64,000 bases of DNA, from NCBI RefSeq assembly GCF_028583425.1, contig NC_072806.1, positions 38,734,001 to 38,798,000 of the forward strand. Direction: 5' to 3'. The stretch's first letter is position 1; each line of letters starts with the position of its first letter. The notes beneath the pieces were generated by a model. It was not told the origin of the DNA. It saw only the letters and a program-made list of their open reading frames with translations, and searched no databases. The stretch comes from Eublepharis macularius (taxonomy: Eukaryota; Chordata; Lepidosauria; Squamata; Eublepharidae). Shown here piece after piece: positions 1-10,575 of this stretch. Both the position numbers and the translations under genes were made by a program.

Positions 1-842
1 ATCATGGCAGTTGCCAGATCAGCGTTTTACTATCTTTGCCAGATCAGGCAGCTTCCCCTTACCTCTCACCTCATGACTTTGCAATAGTGATCCATGCTAT
101 GGTCATCTCCAGGCTGGACTACTGTAACTCACTCTGCGCTGGGCTGCCCTTGGGCCTGCTCTGGAGATTACAGCTGGTCCAGAATGCAGCAGCGCGGCTG
201 TTGGCTGGGATGCTGTTCTGGGCCCATATGACACCTGCCTTGCATCAGCTGCACTGGCTCCCAGTTGAGTTCTGGATCAGGTTCAAGGTGATGGTCTTGA
301 CCTTTGAGGCCCTTTGCAGGCTGGGACCAGCATACCTTCAGGACTGCCTTTCACTCTGTATACTCTGGAGGACACGTCATTCAGAAGGGAAACATCTTCT
401 TGAGATCCCCGGCCCCAAGGAGATCCATCTTGCCTCGACCAGGGCCCGGGCCTTCTCAGCCCTGGCCCCAACCTGGTGGAACTCTCTGTCTGAGACAACT
501 TGGGCCCACGGGATCTTTTAGTATTCCGCCGGGCCTGTAAGGCAGAGATGTTCCGCCAGGCTTTTGGTGGTTGAGAAGGGCGGGTCTCCTCTCGACGTCC
601 TACCGAGGGGCGGGTGGAGAAGACCCCCCTCCTGGTTTTTAGCTCATTGCTGTATATTAGCCTCCGCAGACCCAGTGATCTTGCAGGACTGTGAAGTCCG
701 CTGTCTGCTTAAATTTTGCTTCCAGTTTTAAATTGCTTTTAGTTATATGTTATTTATTGTATATTGTATTGTGTTTTAATTGGGTGATCTGCTCTGAGCC
801 TGCATTGTGGGGAGAGCGGACTACAAGTCTGATAAACAAATG
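1..842 (+). mobile_element. L2-like LINE, 3' part of RT ORF plus 3' tail
   Basis: The frame from 36 to 521 encodes the C-terminal region of a non-LTR reverse transcriptase. Recognisable blocks are SRLDYCNSL, LQLVQNAAARLL, a HWLP block and LVLTFEAL-type text, then LGPAYLQD. After a short UTR the element ends near 785-842 with the CTGAGCC..GGGGAGAGCGG motif and a TGAA-type tail. The ORF shifts frame and stops early, so this is a dead 5'-truncated copy that runs off the left edge. Assignment to the L2 clade rather than CR1 is from remembered families. Confidence 0.8.
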
Positions 843-1483
843 AATGAATGACTGAATAAATACAAAAATACAATACAGTAATCTGTACTGTATTCTTCTA
901 AAGAACAACTTGTGAGTTTTTGACAAATGCATAAATATCCATCTGCAGAGAGGCTGTCTGCTCTGTCTAAACACAATTCAGTCTACATTAATGGGGTAGC
1001 GTGATCTATAATTCTACATCAGTTTGATTGGATCCTTCTTGCTATAGAACCAGCACAAATTTTGTAAAAGGCAACCAAATCATATATTACAAATAATCAA
1101 TGTAACATCTCATTAACATCTTCATAACATAAAAATACAAATATGCAACAGGCATATTCTGGGTTTCTTGCTAAACACCCCTTTCTTTCATACCTGGAAA
1201 CCATGGTGTGTATATTTTGTATGTTGTGTTAAAGTTGTATTGAAGTTATTTATGACAAATGACATGACTGCATGTTCCAGCTGGCATCAGCTGTAGTTTA
1301 GAAGCTCGTCTCCCTTTTGGGATTTCAGCCTTCTTGCCATGATCGGTGTTTGAACAAAATTAGGAGGAAGCTGCCTGTTGTATTGCTGCATGAGTCTCAG
1401 TTCCTTCCTTCCAACCTTGTTCAGAGATTCATGCAGAAGTACTCTGAAGCTGGGTAATTTGCCCCCTCTCCTCTTGTCTTTGG
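843..1483. other. AT-rich intergenic DNA, nothing recognised
   Basis: No open frame with codon-like character and no repeat that I recognise. A small inverted repeat around AATACAGTA/TACTGTATT lies near 873-893. Confidence 0.5.
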
Positions 1484-1660
1484 CCAGTGAAGTGGTTAGT
1501 GTGTTGGACTGGGATCTAGAAAGCCCCAATTCAGTTCACTCCAGTGAAGCTTGTTGGGTGATCATGGGTCAGTCACTCTAAGATTAAGCTAACTCACAGG
1601 ACTATTAGGATGAGGATGGGAGAACCATACATGCCACGCAACTCCTTGGAATAAGGGCAG
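1484..1660 (+). repeat. tRNA-derived SINE (family B), old copy
   Basis: Contains the degenerate head AGTGGTTAGTGTGTTGGACT, an internal GGGTGATCATGGGTCAGTCAC block and the CTCACAGGACT block, in the order seen in the better copy at 15420-15665. It has diverged considerably and lost its tail. Confidence 0.65.
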
Positions 1661-2545
1661 GATAACAGTACGCTCGATAGCTGTGTGTTGCCGTGGTTTG
1701 CTTGCTCTCGAGCCTCCTTCTCCATGTTCCTCCTGTGTGAACACGAGCAGAGGCTCCACGCAAGTTCTTCCTTTGCTATCATTGTATGCCAAATCTTGGC
1801 AAATTAAGGGAGCAGCTGATGTGGGAGGGATCTGCTGAAGATGCAGGTCCAATGGGGGAGGAGCCCTTAGCATGTAGGAGGGGAAAGTGGAGCCTCTGGG
1901 ATTGTGCCTTTGGTTCTTGCCCAAGTCAACAGATGGCCTCCTGTTCAGACCTAGTTGTCGGCAAGCGATCTGTCTTCTCTAGCATGTGGTGGTCTGGAAC
2001 ATTCTTACAGCTGGCACACCCAGTGAGTAACTGTTACAATTGGAAATGAAGATTTGGGGCTTATTTCATTTTCTCTCTATTAAATGTTGGGATTCTGCAA
2101 GAGGGACCATGTTTCCCTCTTGGCCCCTCCAAATGTGCTGTCTGGTTTCTCAAGACTGCCCCAGCCTGTTCAGCTTTGAGGCCTGATGCCCTTTCAGACT
2201 GTCCTGCTGGACTGAAAGATTGTAATTCTGAGTGAAAAGTTTCCCTCTAGCTCTCTTTTTGCCGTGGAATGGCACACAACAGCAGCCCTATGATTCCAGA
2301 CGCCTCACTGGTTTCCTCCACAGAATTAACAGTTCTGTCCATAAAGACTGGATCTCTCTTTTGTCTGAGCTTCCTTCATGAACCAAAGCTTCTGTTGTGA
2401 TCCGCTCCCCCCCCCCCCGCATGCCCTGCTAACACGCTCTGGGCCCTTTGTGCCAAGGGGGAAGAATGGAAGGAAGGGGATGGAAATACAGGGAGCCCAA
2501 GACAAAATGGTCAGTCAGCACACTTTTGTTCCCTCCCTCCCATCA
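1661..2545. other. Unassigned intergenic DNA
   Basis: No gene or repeat recognised. It holds a run of C at about 2407-2418. Confidence 0.45.
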
Positions 2546-3228
2546 GCCACCAAGAAGACAAAAGTAATGACTACTGAGGAATTAAACAGTTTAAAAGCTG
2601 ACAATGAAGAAATTGAAATTGTTCAAAATTTTCTATTCCTTGGTTTAATCATCAACCAAAAGGGAGACTGCAATGAAGAAATCAGAAGATTCTTGGAAGA
2701 GAAACTGTGAGGGAACTAGAAAAGATCCTTAAAGATAAAGATGTCTCTCCGGGAACTAAGATGAAGATAATCCAAACTGTGGTATTCCCCATTTCTATGT
2801 ATGGATGTGAAAGTTGAATGGTGAAGAAAGCTGACCGGAAGAAAATTGATTCATTTGAAATGTGGTGCTGGAGGAGAGTTTTGTGGATACCATGGGTAGC
2901 CCAAAAGACAAATAAGTGGGTACTAGATCAAATCAAGCCTGAATTCTTCCTAGAAGCTAAAATGACAAGACTATTGTACTTTGGTCACATCATGAGAAGA
3001 CAAAGATTTTCTGGAAAAGTCAATAATGCTAGGAAGAGTGGAAGGCAGCAGGAAAAGAGGAAGACCTAAAACGAGATGGCTGGACTCAATAAAGGAAGCC
3101 TCCAGTTTGCAGAATCTGAGCAAGTCTGTTAATTATAGGACATTTTGGAGGTCTTTCATTCATAGGGTTGCCTTAGGCTGGAGGTAATTTGATGGCACGT
3201 AACACACACACACACACACACACACTCC
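2546..3228 (+). mobile_element. RTE-clade BovB LINE, 3' end with decayed RT C-terminus
   Basis: Three frame segments encode the BovB ORF2 C-terminus: a VMTTEELNSLKADNEEIE block (2565-2710), a KMKIIQTVVFPISMYGCES block (to about 2815), then VKKADRKKIDSFEMWCWRRV, WVLDQIKPE and FGHIMRRQ (2818-3069). The downstream TGGCTGGACTCAATAAAGGA, GTTGCC and TTGATGGCAC motifs and the (CA)n end at 3202-3225 are the usual BovB 3' end. A Trp codon is changed to TGA near 2815, and there are frameshifts near 2710 and 3065. BovB is a LINE known to have moved horizontally between squamates and mammals. This copy is a 5'-truncated pseudogene. Confidence 0.9.
3202..3225. repeat. (CA)n microsatellite
   Basis: Uninterrupted AC dinucleotides at the 3' end of the BovB copy. 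Confidence 0.95.
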
Positions 3229-3509
3229 TATTAGCCTAGAGGGCTATCTTGCTGTGCATTATGAAAAGTTTCCAATAGAACATGTAACAAGCTCTGTTTC
3301 GGGGTTCAATCTGCTTGACAGCTGCAGCTTCATTCCAGTTGTTCAGTTAAAACATGGATTTTTAAAAAAACTTTATTAGCAGTGCAGGTAAATAACAAGG
3401 ATTAAATGCAATTGTGCCAGAAGTTCACACTAGGGAGGATTCAGGTACTTCATGTCTATCTGTCAAATGCTTATCCTTCCCTTCCTCTGAGGTGGCAACA
3501 TGCATGCTT
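3229..3509. other. Unassigned DNA
   Basis: Nothing recognised. A short A-rich stretch lies at 3361-3372. Confidence 0.4.
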
Positions 3510-3820
3510 ATTTATTGTTTGCTTAGATATTTATACCCTGCTTTTCTTTGCAATGTGGGCTCAAAGCAGCTGACAGCATCGTTCGCCCCTCCTCCATTTT
3601 GTTCTCCAAACAGCCACCCTGTGAGGCTGAATGTGTGTGACTGGCTCAAGGTCACCCAGTGAACCTGATCTGAACCTGAAACTTCCAGATCATAGTCTGT
3701 CACTCTAACCAGGACACCACTATTTTATCCTTGCAACAACCTCAGGTAGGGCTAGGCTGAGAGAGGGTGATTGGCCCAAAGGCCACTCAAGGAGTTCTGT
3801 AGATGAGCCGAGACATCTGC
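3510..3820 (-). repeat. tRNA-derived SINE(s), family B, reverse orientation
   Basis: Reads TTTATACCCTGC, AGCAGCTGACA, CCTGTGAGGCTG, CAAGGTCACCCAGTGA, then CACTCTAACCAGGACACCA, which is the family B consensus reversed (tail first, tRNA-like head last) to about 3722. A second partial copy follows (3723-3820: ACAACCTCAGGTAGGGCTAGGCTGAGAG, given here only as its first and last blocks ACAACCTCAGG and AGGCTGAGAG). Confidence 0.75.
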
Positions 3821-3872
3821 CGCTGTTTTAACAACAGCAACAACTGCAGTTATATACTGGTCTTCTAGACAG

Positions 3873-4410
3873 ATTAGTGCTTGTGATGATTTTAAGTGTG
3901 TGTGTGGTACAGATGAAGAGTAGGGGTGAAAGAGGGATGAGTGAGGGAGATGATTGGCTGATGACTAAAAGTGTGGATGGAGTGAACTGCAGTTTTTAGT
4001 TACTGAGTGGAGAGAGAACATTCAGCCTGTGCAAAGCAGGCAAGCTGTGTGCAGCCTGAGGGTGTCTATATATTTCTGAGAGAGAAATATTGAGCCTGGG
4101 CAAAGCAGGCAGCCTGTGCGGAAGCCTGAACTGTGTGCTGCCTGTGAGAGAACTTTAGTTCCATCTTAAGTAAACTGTGTGCGCGCCTGAGAGGAAAAGT
4201 TTGTGTATATCTGTGTGACTGAGCCTATATGAGGAAACTTTAAGAACTGAGAACTATCTTTGGAACCATGAAGCTTAAGTACTAGTGTGAAATCGATATG
4301 CTTCTTGTAAAAATAAAAGTTTGTATTGGTTTTTTTATCCCAGAGTATATGTTATTCCTATATCCTATTCTTTTCCTCAGGGCCACATAGTCCCACGAAG
4401 GAGCCTGACA
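3873..4410 (+). mobile_element. Possible LTR of an LTR retroelement
   Basis: The segment starts TGATGATTTT and ends GGAGCCTGACA (TG..CA). It holds repeated GCCTGTGCAAAGCAGGC-like blocks at 4027-4125 and a late polyadenylation signal AATAAAAG near 4312. It is followed by TTGGGCACGTTATT, which could be a degraded primer-binding region. I see no convincing target-site duplication and no second LTR, so solo LTR versus fragment is open. Confidence 0.4.
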
Positions 4411-4576
4411 TTGGGCACGTTATTAAAGGGGAAATTTAAATTAACTATTTTGGAATATAATTCCTGGTGGCAACAATCTACCCAGAGGGTGTAAGAGAAG
4501 GGTTAAAGTCAAAAACTAACTGAGAAAGAAAGAGGGTCGTAATAGTGCCTCACCCAGAGCGGTGAACAAGTTAGTA

Positions 4577-4920
4577 TTGTTATCCCCACAATGCAGCTGG
4601 GGGGCTGGGGCTGAGAGGAGTGGCTCCCCCAAGGCCACCTATGGAGCTCATGGCAGGAGTGGGATTCGTACCAGCAGAGTGCTGATTTGCAGCCGAACCA
4701 CTTAACCACTGTGCTAAAGCAGCTCTCACCTCTCCTCCAGGGAACTTGTTCTCCCTCCCTGTTGTATTCTCAAAACAACCCTCTGAGGTAGGTGAGTGAG
4801 AATAACTGATCCAGCAGGTTTCATATCCAAGGAGGGATTCAGACCTGTGACTTCCCTGCCTTAATCCCACCCTCTGATCACTTGGATTTGAACCCATATC
4901 TTTAGTCTGACACTAACACT
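4577..4920 (-). repeat. Two adjacent family B SINE copies, reverse
   Basis: Copy 1 (4577-4725) carries GCTGAGAGGAGTGGC, CCAAGGCCACC and AACCACTTAACCACTGTGCT, the reversed tRNA-like head. Copy 2 (4728-4920) carries AACAACCCTCTGAGGTAGGTGAG and ends in GTCTGACACTAACACTGCAAC. Both are diverged. Confidence 0.7.
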
Positions 4921-5391
4921 GCAACACACAGGCTGTTCTGTTTAAAATATGTCTAAAAGCACATCTTAATTACCTACATACATGTTTCCAGTTTATGGCT
5001 TATGTTGCAATACATTTTATTTGCAGTTTCTGGGAGCTTATTTCTCTTGGTTAGACAGAATTTTGACTGAACTGTCAGAACTTGCTAAAGCAAACAACGG
5101 TATTTCTCAATGCATCTCCTCATGGATCTAAGGATGGTCTGAAGGGATCTGCCCTCTTTAATTCAAAAGCCTGCTGTCTGGGAAGGTAAGCCTGTTGCAT
5201 ATGTACATGGGCACTCTCCCCTTTGACAAAGGTTTATACCTGACATTTGCAAGAAAAAGTCTACAATGTCCCAAATCTAGCCTGACCTTCAGCACAAATT
5301 ATATCCTGCAGACATCCAAAGAAGTCTGCAGGATTTATGAATGAATTCCAGCTGAAAATTCTATAGCCTTTTTCTTTTTAAGGGGCATCTT
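4921..5391. other. Unassigned intergenic DNA
   Basis: Nothing recognised on either strand. Confidence 0.4.
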
Positions 5392-5530
5392 AGTCCATTG
5401 GATGGGAGACCTCCAATGAAGACCAGGGTTGCAGAGGCAGGCAATGGCAAACCACTTCTCTTAAGTCTCTTGCCATGAAATCCCCACCAGGGGTTGCCAT
5501 AAGTCAACTATGACTCGAGGGTAGAATTTC
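5392..5530 (+). repeat. 5S-rRNA-derived SINE with BovB-like tail, 5'-truncated
   Basis: Starts within the 5S-like box TTGGATGGGAGACC. It continues with GCAGAGGCAGGCAATGGCAA, CTCTTGCCATGAAA and the BovB-like end GGTTGCCATAAGTC. It is the same family as the copies at 13174-13373 and 52806-53025, so it was probably mobilised by RTE/BovB machinery. Confidence 0.75.
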
Positions 5531-7200
5531 ATTCATTTTAGTCCATTTCAAAAAATCTGGAAGTCACAAGGGCTTTGATAAGGACCAACTGAAACATCAC
5601 AAAGTAGCAGGCAAATGGCTCAGTTCCACAGAAGTCTTCTTCAGGATGGTATAGAAAACATTCTTAGCAAAAGCCCCAAAGTCTGCAGTTTAGGGAATGG
5701 AAGTGTTGGAGGAACTGAAACTTTACCTTGCTGGGTTTTGTGTGGTTCTATTTGTTTTTTTCTGGTCTTGTTGTTATGTGTGGGGCAGGCAATAGTCCAC
5801 AGACATCAGCTCTGGCTGTAAAGCTGCTGCACACCAAGTCGAGCCACTGGTCCATTTAGCCCACAGTGGTCTTCTCTGTCCAGCAGTGACTCCCCAGGGT
5901 TTCACCCCCCCCGCCTTTTCTGGGGGTGGGGGTGGATGGGAGTGGTGAAGAAATGGCAACCAAGTGATTAACTGGCAGAATTCTCTACCAGAAGACAAGG
6001 TGACAACCACTACTTTAAAGGACTTTAAAAGAGGATGAATTTATGGAGATTTGATCTTTCAATCACTATCGGCCACGGTGGCTAGGTGGACCCTCCATGT
6101 TCACAGACAGAGTCTTTAGCCTAGAAGTTCATTGATCAGAAGCTGAGTTTTTAAGGTAATAATTACTTGTTCCAAATGTTCTGGGATAGGGCTTGATGTT
6201 TATTTCAACTTCTGATACTTTTAAGCCTTCTCTGCGACTACATTTGCAGCCTGGTTGTAACCGTAACAAAAGCTGGAAGCGGTGTATGTGTGTGTGTGTG
6301 TGTGTGCGTGCGTGTGTGTGTGCGTGCGTGAATGAGTGGGTGAGGATGTCTCACCTTAAGTCCTGTTGAAAGTGCTCCTCTGCCTGGATGCCAAGAAACA
6401 CATGCGACTCTTGTGCCTAATTGTTTACATTGACTTAAAGTGGTTCATGCAAGTGCCCACTTCAAATGCGGCTCATAGTTTTTTTTATAAAGCATAAGCA
6501 CTTTTGGTGCCACATAAAACAGACCAGTTGATGGATTTATGGAATACTTGGGAAATGTAATTTGCAGAAAGGCACCCTTTGTTCAGAAAAAGAACCCCCA
6601 AAGAGCTTGACAGCATCAGACGAAGGGTCTTCCTAGTCGATTTACTGTTTCCCACGGGTGGGGGCCGTTTACCTTTGTATGTTCCTGTACATTCTGTGAG
6701 CTTGGGGATTTGTTGTGTAGTGTGGCATCATTCGATGCTTCCAGTCTTTTGCTTATAGGAGCTCCCTGTTCCCTCTGCCACAGGGAGGAGGAAGTTACAA
6801 AGGGTTCCGTGTCTAAAGTTCACACTGCAGCCTTGGAAAGGCTGGTGGCACCATGATAGTGCCGTCAGCTGACGTAAAGTTCCATACCTGCTGTGTTCCC
6901 CTACTCTGAGCAACTGGTGCTGAGAGGGACCATGAGCTCTTCTGTTAGCCTGCCTTTGAGCCCAAGGGTCCAAAAGTTGGTAGTTGAGCATGCAGATAGA
7001 TATGAGCTGAATGTGGTGATGGTTACTGATGTTATAATAGCTACTAACGTTACTAGAGCATGTAGGAAATGAAAGGAAATGAAAGCAGAGATGTTCCTCA
7101 CTCGGAAAGAGACTTTTAGTTGGAAGAGGAGAGGTCTTTCTCCCCAGCAATCATTATGTTCCTCTTCTGTCGCTGTCCATGTTGGCAAAGCAGTTCCCTG
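5531..7200. other. Intergenic DNA with a SINE fragment and a (TG)n tract
   Basis: A family A SINE fragment in reverse lies at about 5828-5905 (GAGCCACTGGTCCATTTAGC block). A (TG)n/(CGTG) tract lies at 6283-6330. The ORFs at 6728-7212 have no recognisable protein features. The rest is unassigned. Confidence 0.5.
6283..6330. repeat. (TG)n / (TGCG)n microsatellite
   Basis: Alternating TG with CGTG interruptions. Confidence 0.95.
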
Positions 7201-7202
7201 CA

Positions 7203-7366
7203 TATAGAACACACGAAGCAGCCTTCCACTGCGTCAGACCATCAGTCTGTTAAGGTCAGTGTTGTCAGCTCTGACTGGCAGCTGCTTTCCAGAGTCTCAA
7301 GCACAGGCAGCCATTCCGAGTGCCTGCCGTCTGATCTTTTTAACTAGAAAGGCCCAGGATTGAACC
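7203..7366 (-). repeat. tRNA-derived SINE (family A), reverse
   Basis: Contains GAAGCAGCCTTCCACTG, CAGACCATCAGTCTGTTAAG, TGACTGGCAGCTGCTTTCC, then AGGATTGAACC, which is the reversed B box of the tRNA-like head. Forward copies at 15725 and 62352 have the same parts in reverse order. Confidence 0.8.
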
Positions 7367-7369
7367 TTT

Positions 7370-8573
7370 CTTTCAAAATTTCTGCCCCACCTTTCAGTCC
7401 TCATAAGGACCACCAGGATAGCCAACAAACTAAAACATACATAAATAAAACCACATCTTAAAAACCATTAAAGCCAACAAGCAACACATCATGAAAACAA
7501 TTTAAACCAGAGCTAACTTTATACAAAAACATAAAAACAACAATTAAAGCATAGGGCAGGAAGAAGGGATCCGTGAAGGAATGCCAAATAAAGTAAAACG
7601 TCTTTACCCACTGACAGAAGATGGCAACCGAAGAGGACAGACGAGTTTCCCTGGCAGGAGAGTTCTAGAGTGTTGGTGCCACAACTGAGGAGGCCCTCCC
7701 GTGGGTTGCCACCTGTGTAATCTCAGAAGGTAGGGGCTCCTGAAGCAGAGCCTCCAAAGATGATCACAGTGGTCAGGTAGATTTGTTAGGGAGTAGGCGG
7801 TCCTTCAGGTAAGTTGGTCCCAAACCATACAGGGCTTTAAAAGTTAACACCAGCATTTTGAATTGTGCCTGGAAACAGATCGGGAGCCAATGTAGATGGC
7901 CCCTACGTCCCACTCCGCTCAACATCCTGTCCGCAGCATCCTGTAGCAAGTGACGTTTCTGAACATTTCTCAAGAGCAGCCCCATGCAGAGTGCATTGCA
8001 GTCGTCTAATCTAGATGTAACTAGGGCGGGTACCACAGTAGACAGATCTTGGCTTCCCTGTAAAGGCCACAGTTGCCACCTGCTTATTCAGAAGTAGACC
8101 TGGGTCCAAGAGCACCCCCCCCAACTACAGATGTATGCCTTTTGAGGGGAGTGCAACCCCAACTAGAAGGGGGGATGCCTTAAATCCCAGGTCAGATCTC
8201 CCACTTGCCTGCAGCGCTTCTGCCGTATTGGGATTATGGCTCCTCCCCCTAAAACAACACACGAAGCTGCACTCTGCTGAGTCAGGTTTATCAAGATCAG
8301 AATTGTCAAGTCAGACTGGCAGCGGCTCTTCAGGGTCCCCTCAAGAGGTCTTTCAGTGGTACAGCCGAAGCCCCCTTGTTGATTTCCTGGCATCTCCAGT
8401 TAAGAGCTCTCCAGTAGCAAGTCTAAGAAAGGTCTTTCTCTGCCTGACATCTTGAAGAGCTGCTGCCGGTCAGAGCAGAAAATGCTGATCGAGAAGGACC
8501 AGTGGTTTGACTTGGTATAAAACAGCTACATAGGCGGGGAAAGGGAATCTCTGGTTGCAAAGCATTTTTCTTC
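7370..8573 (-). mobile_element. L2-like LINE 3' part with two SINEs; copy A of a duplicated block
   Basis: On the minus strand 7773-8036 encodes an L2-like RT C-terminus (VTSRLDDCNALCMGL, LLQDAADRMLSGV, HLHWLPICF, LVLTFKALYGLGPTYLKDRL). The A-rich LINE tail lies at 7400-7560. Upstream of the RT piece sit two family A SINE pieces, one reverse (8258-8385) and one forward (8386-8530), meeting at a shared GGCATCTCCAGTTAAGAG. From about 7555 to 8573 the block matches 28132-29133 with roughly a dozen differences and two small indels by eye, about 98%. Confidence 0.85.
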
Positions 8574-8689
8574 CACCATTAAGGGCAGACAGTGTGACTT
8601 TCAACTCATCTCGAGTAGGAGAGAATGCTTTCTGGGCAGCCTTGCAAGCAACTCTTTGCACCTTTACTTATGATTAAGCCCCAGCGAGA

Positions 8690-9215
8690 CCTGCTTCTCA
8701 GTCAACATGCGCAGGACCCATATATTGCAGGGTGCCTCTCTTGCTATACGCAGCCACAACAGCTTTCTTGAGGTGCCACTCTGCAAACAGGTAATATCAG
8801 CGACTGCCTGTTCATGCACATTCTCTTTTGTGGTTGCTACCTTGTGGAATGGCCAGCCGGAGGTGGTCAGGCAAGCCCTGCGCTTCCATCCTTCTACAGA
8901 ATGTGCAGAAGCTCAGGCAGAACAGAACTGCTCAGGCAGGTGCTTTTATAAGGGCACAGGACTGTGATCTACTGCAGTTTTTTATCGTGTGAATCGTCTT
9001 GCTTTCAATGCATGGGCTTCTACCTTTGTGATCCATTCTCTGCATTGGTTATGGTAAGCTATGCCTGAAACAGGTTTTTGTTTTGTTTACTTTATTTCCT
9101 AAGTCTGTAATCCAAGTATTATTGCTTTGTGTGTTGAATGTCTTATACTCTGATCAACTGATGTATTTTATAACCTGCTGTAAGAAGGGGGCACTACATA
9201 TGAAGTAAATAACTA
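8690..9215 (+). mobile_element. L2-like LINE 3' end
   Basis: The frame 8707-8967 contains ATLWNGQPEVVRQA, matching the conserved LWNSLPEEVR-type block near the end of L2/CR1-type RT ORFs. A T-rich 3' UTR follows and the copy ends at 9170-9215 in AACCTGCTGTAAG..AAGTAAATAACTAAA. It is decayed and 5'-truncated. Confidence 0.6.
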
Positions 9216-9254
9216 AACAGAGTGCGTGCTGACGACTTCAGTATTCAGGATGAT

Positions 9255-9362
9255 ATAGTGTGTGGGACTACGATGGATGAGATCTGGGCTCAAATTCTGC
9301 TTGCCGGCTGACCAGTGTAGCCTACCTCTCAGGACTGTTGTGAAGATAAATAGGATGAAGGA
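9255..9362 (+). repeat. Family B SINE fragment
   Basis: Carries GGGACTACGATGGATGAGAT, CTACCTCTCAGGACTGTTGT and GAAGATAAATAGGATGAAGG in SINE order. Confidence 0.5.
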
Positions 9363-9426
9363 AGGCCTGCATATGCCATTCTAAATACCTTGGAGGAAAA
9401 GTGGGATCGAAAGGGGATATATACAC

Positions 9427-9575
9427 CGGGGTGCCAACTCTGGCTGGGGAAAATTCTGGAAATGTTGGCTGGTTCAGGAGAGCAGAATTCGGGGAGGGAG
9501 CTTAGCGAGGATGCAGTGTTATACAGCCCGCTCTCCCAAACTGCCACTTTCTCCAGTCTGGAGGCTGGCAGCCCT
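9427..9575 (+). mobile_element. hAT-type MITE, internally deleted
   Basis: Begins CGGGGTGCCAAC and ends GAGGCTGGCAGCCCTG. These ends match the terminal inverted repeats of the better preserved MITE at 24493-24721. No clear 8-bp target duplication was found. Confidence 0.55.
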
Positions 9576-9724
9576 GTAGAAATCTATACTTTAGGTCTCT
9601 GTATAAACATTGGCACAGATTCTCTAGCCAGCCCAGGGCGACTCTAAAAAAACCCAAGTTTGGGGAAACAAAATGGGAGGGAAGGCCACGTTCAGAAGAG
9701 GAAAGCATTTCCTGTGGCTGGGAT

Positions 9725-10000
9725 CTGTTTATTTTAACAGACTTCTGTCTCACCCTTTCCAGACCATATTCAAGGCAGTTCATAAGAGAAGAGAAGAGTG
9801 AAAGGCTAACATAATTAACAGTAAAAAGGCGATTTACAATTTTTTAAAAAAAAAACCTCTTAAGACCACAAACTTTTAAAAAAGCAGCAGAATATTTATA
9901 AATATCAAGGAAACATCATACCTCCAATTACAGGAAAAATAATACAATTAAATTCAATAAAAACACCAGAATGTTTTTAAAAAAACCTTTTAAACAAGCA
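9725..10000 (-). mobile_element. L2-like LINE or SINE tail, reverse
   Basis: Reads CTGTCTCACCCTTTCC, ATTCAAGGCAGTTCATAAG, then A-rich DNA, the reversed 3' end common to L2-like LINEs. No coding remnant is visible. Confidence 0.5.
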
Positions 10001-10074
10001 AGCAAGCAAGCGCTACTGGAGAAATACGTGTGCATCTATGGCTGTGCACAACAGACCAATATTGGAATTCCCTC

Positions 10075-10408
10075 CCCCCTGCCCCAAAGGAAAGATTTGA
10101 TTACATAGCTCAATGTTAAGAAAAATTAAGAACAGTTAATATAGAAATAGATTAATTACAAAATAAGAGACTTTAAAAATGTTGAGTATATAATATGAAA
10201 TTGATGATTAAAGATTATTGATTTGAAATTTTAGGTATAAGTAATTAAGGAAGAGAGGAGAAACATTTCATAAGTTGGCTGTGTGACCACATACTCTAAA
10301 TATTCTTTTCTGTATTTAGTATTCTGTACTTTGTACAAGGTTCTATGCACTTTCTATTGTTATTTCCATTTTTCCTTTCAAATAAAATTCTAAAAATAAA
10401 AAAGAGAC
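10075..10408 (+). mobile_element. Possible L1 3' UTR with poly(A) end
   Basis: A-rich DNA ends in CAAATAAAATTCTAAAAATAA followed by AAAAAG. Composition and ending resemble the L1 3' UTR seen reversed at 30679-31095. No coding part is present. Confidence 0.35.
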
Positions 10409-10410
10409 CC

Positions 10411-10575
10411 AGAGGAGTTAGCTATGTTAGTCATTAGTTGGAGTCCAGTAGCACCTTTAAGACGACCCAACTTTATTGTAGCATAAGCTTTCGAGAAGCA
10501 CATTTGATGAAGAAAGCTGTGGATCTCGAAAGCTTATGCTACTTAGTTCGTCTTAAACGTGCTACTGGACTCTTT
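10411..10575 (-). mobile_element. Palindromic retroelement, imperfect copy beside the CpG island
   Basis: Starts AGAGGAGTTAGCTATGTTAG, the reversed 3' end of the copy at 19300-19544, then has inverted arms at 10441-10496 and 10524-10572 (GTCCAGTAGCACCTTTAAGA against its diverged complement ending GCTACTGGACTC). The loop is about 27 nt. The element lies about 700 bp upstream of the KSR1 start codon and within 100 bp of the CpG-island edge. Confidence 0.8.
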
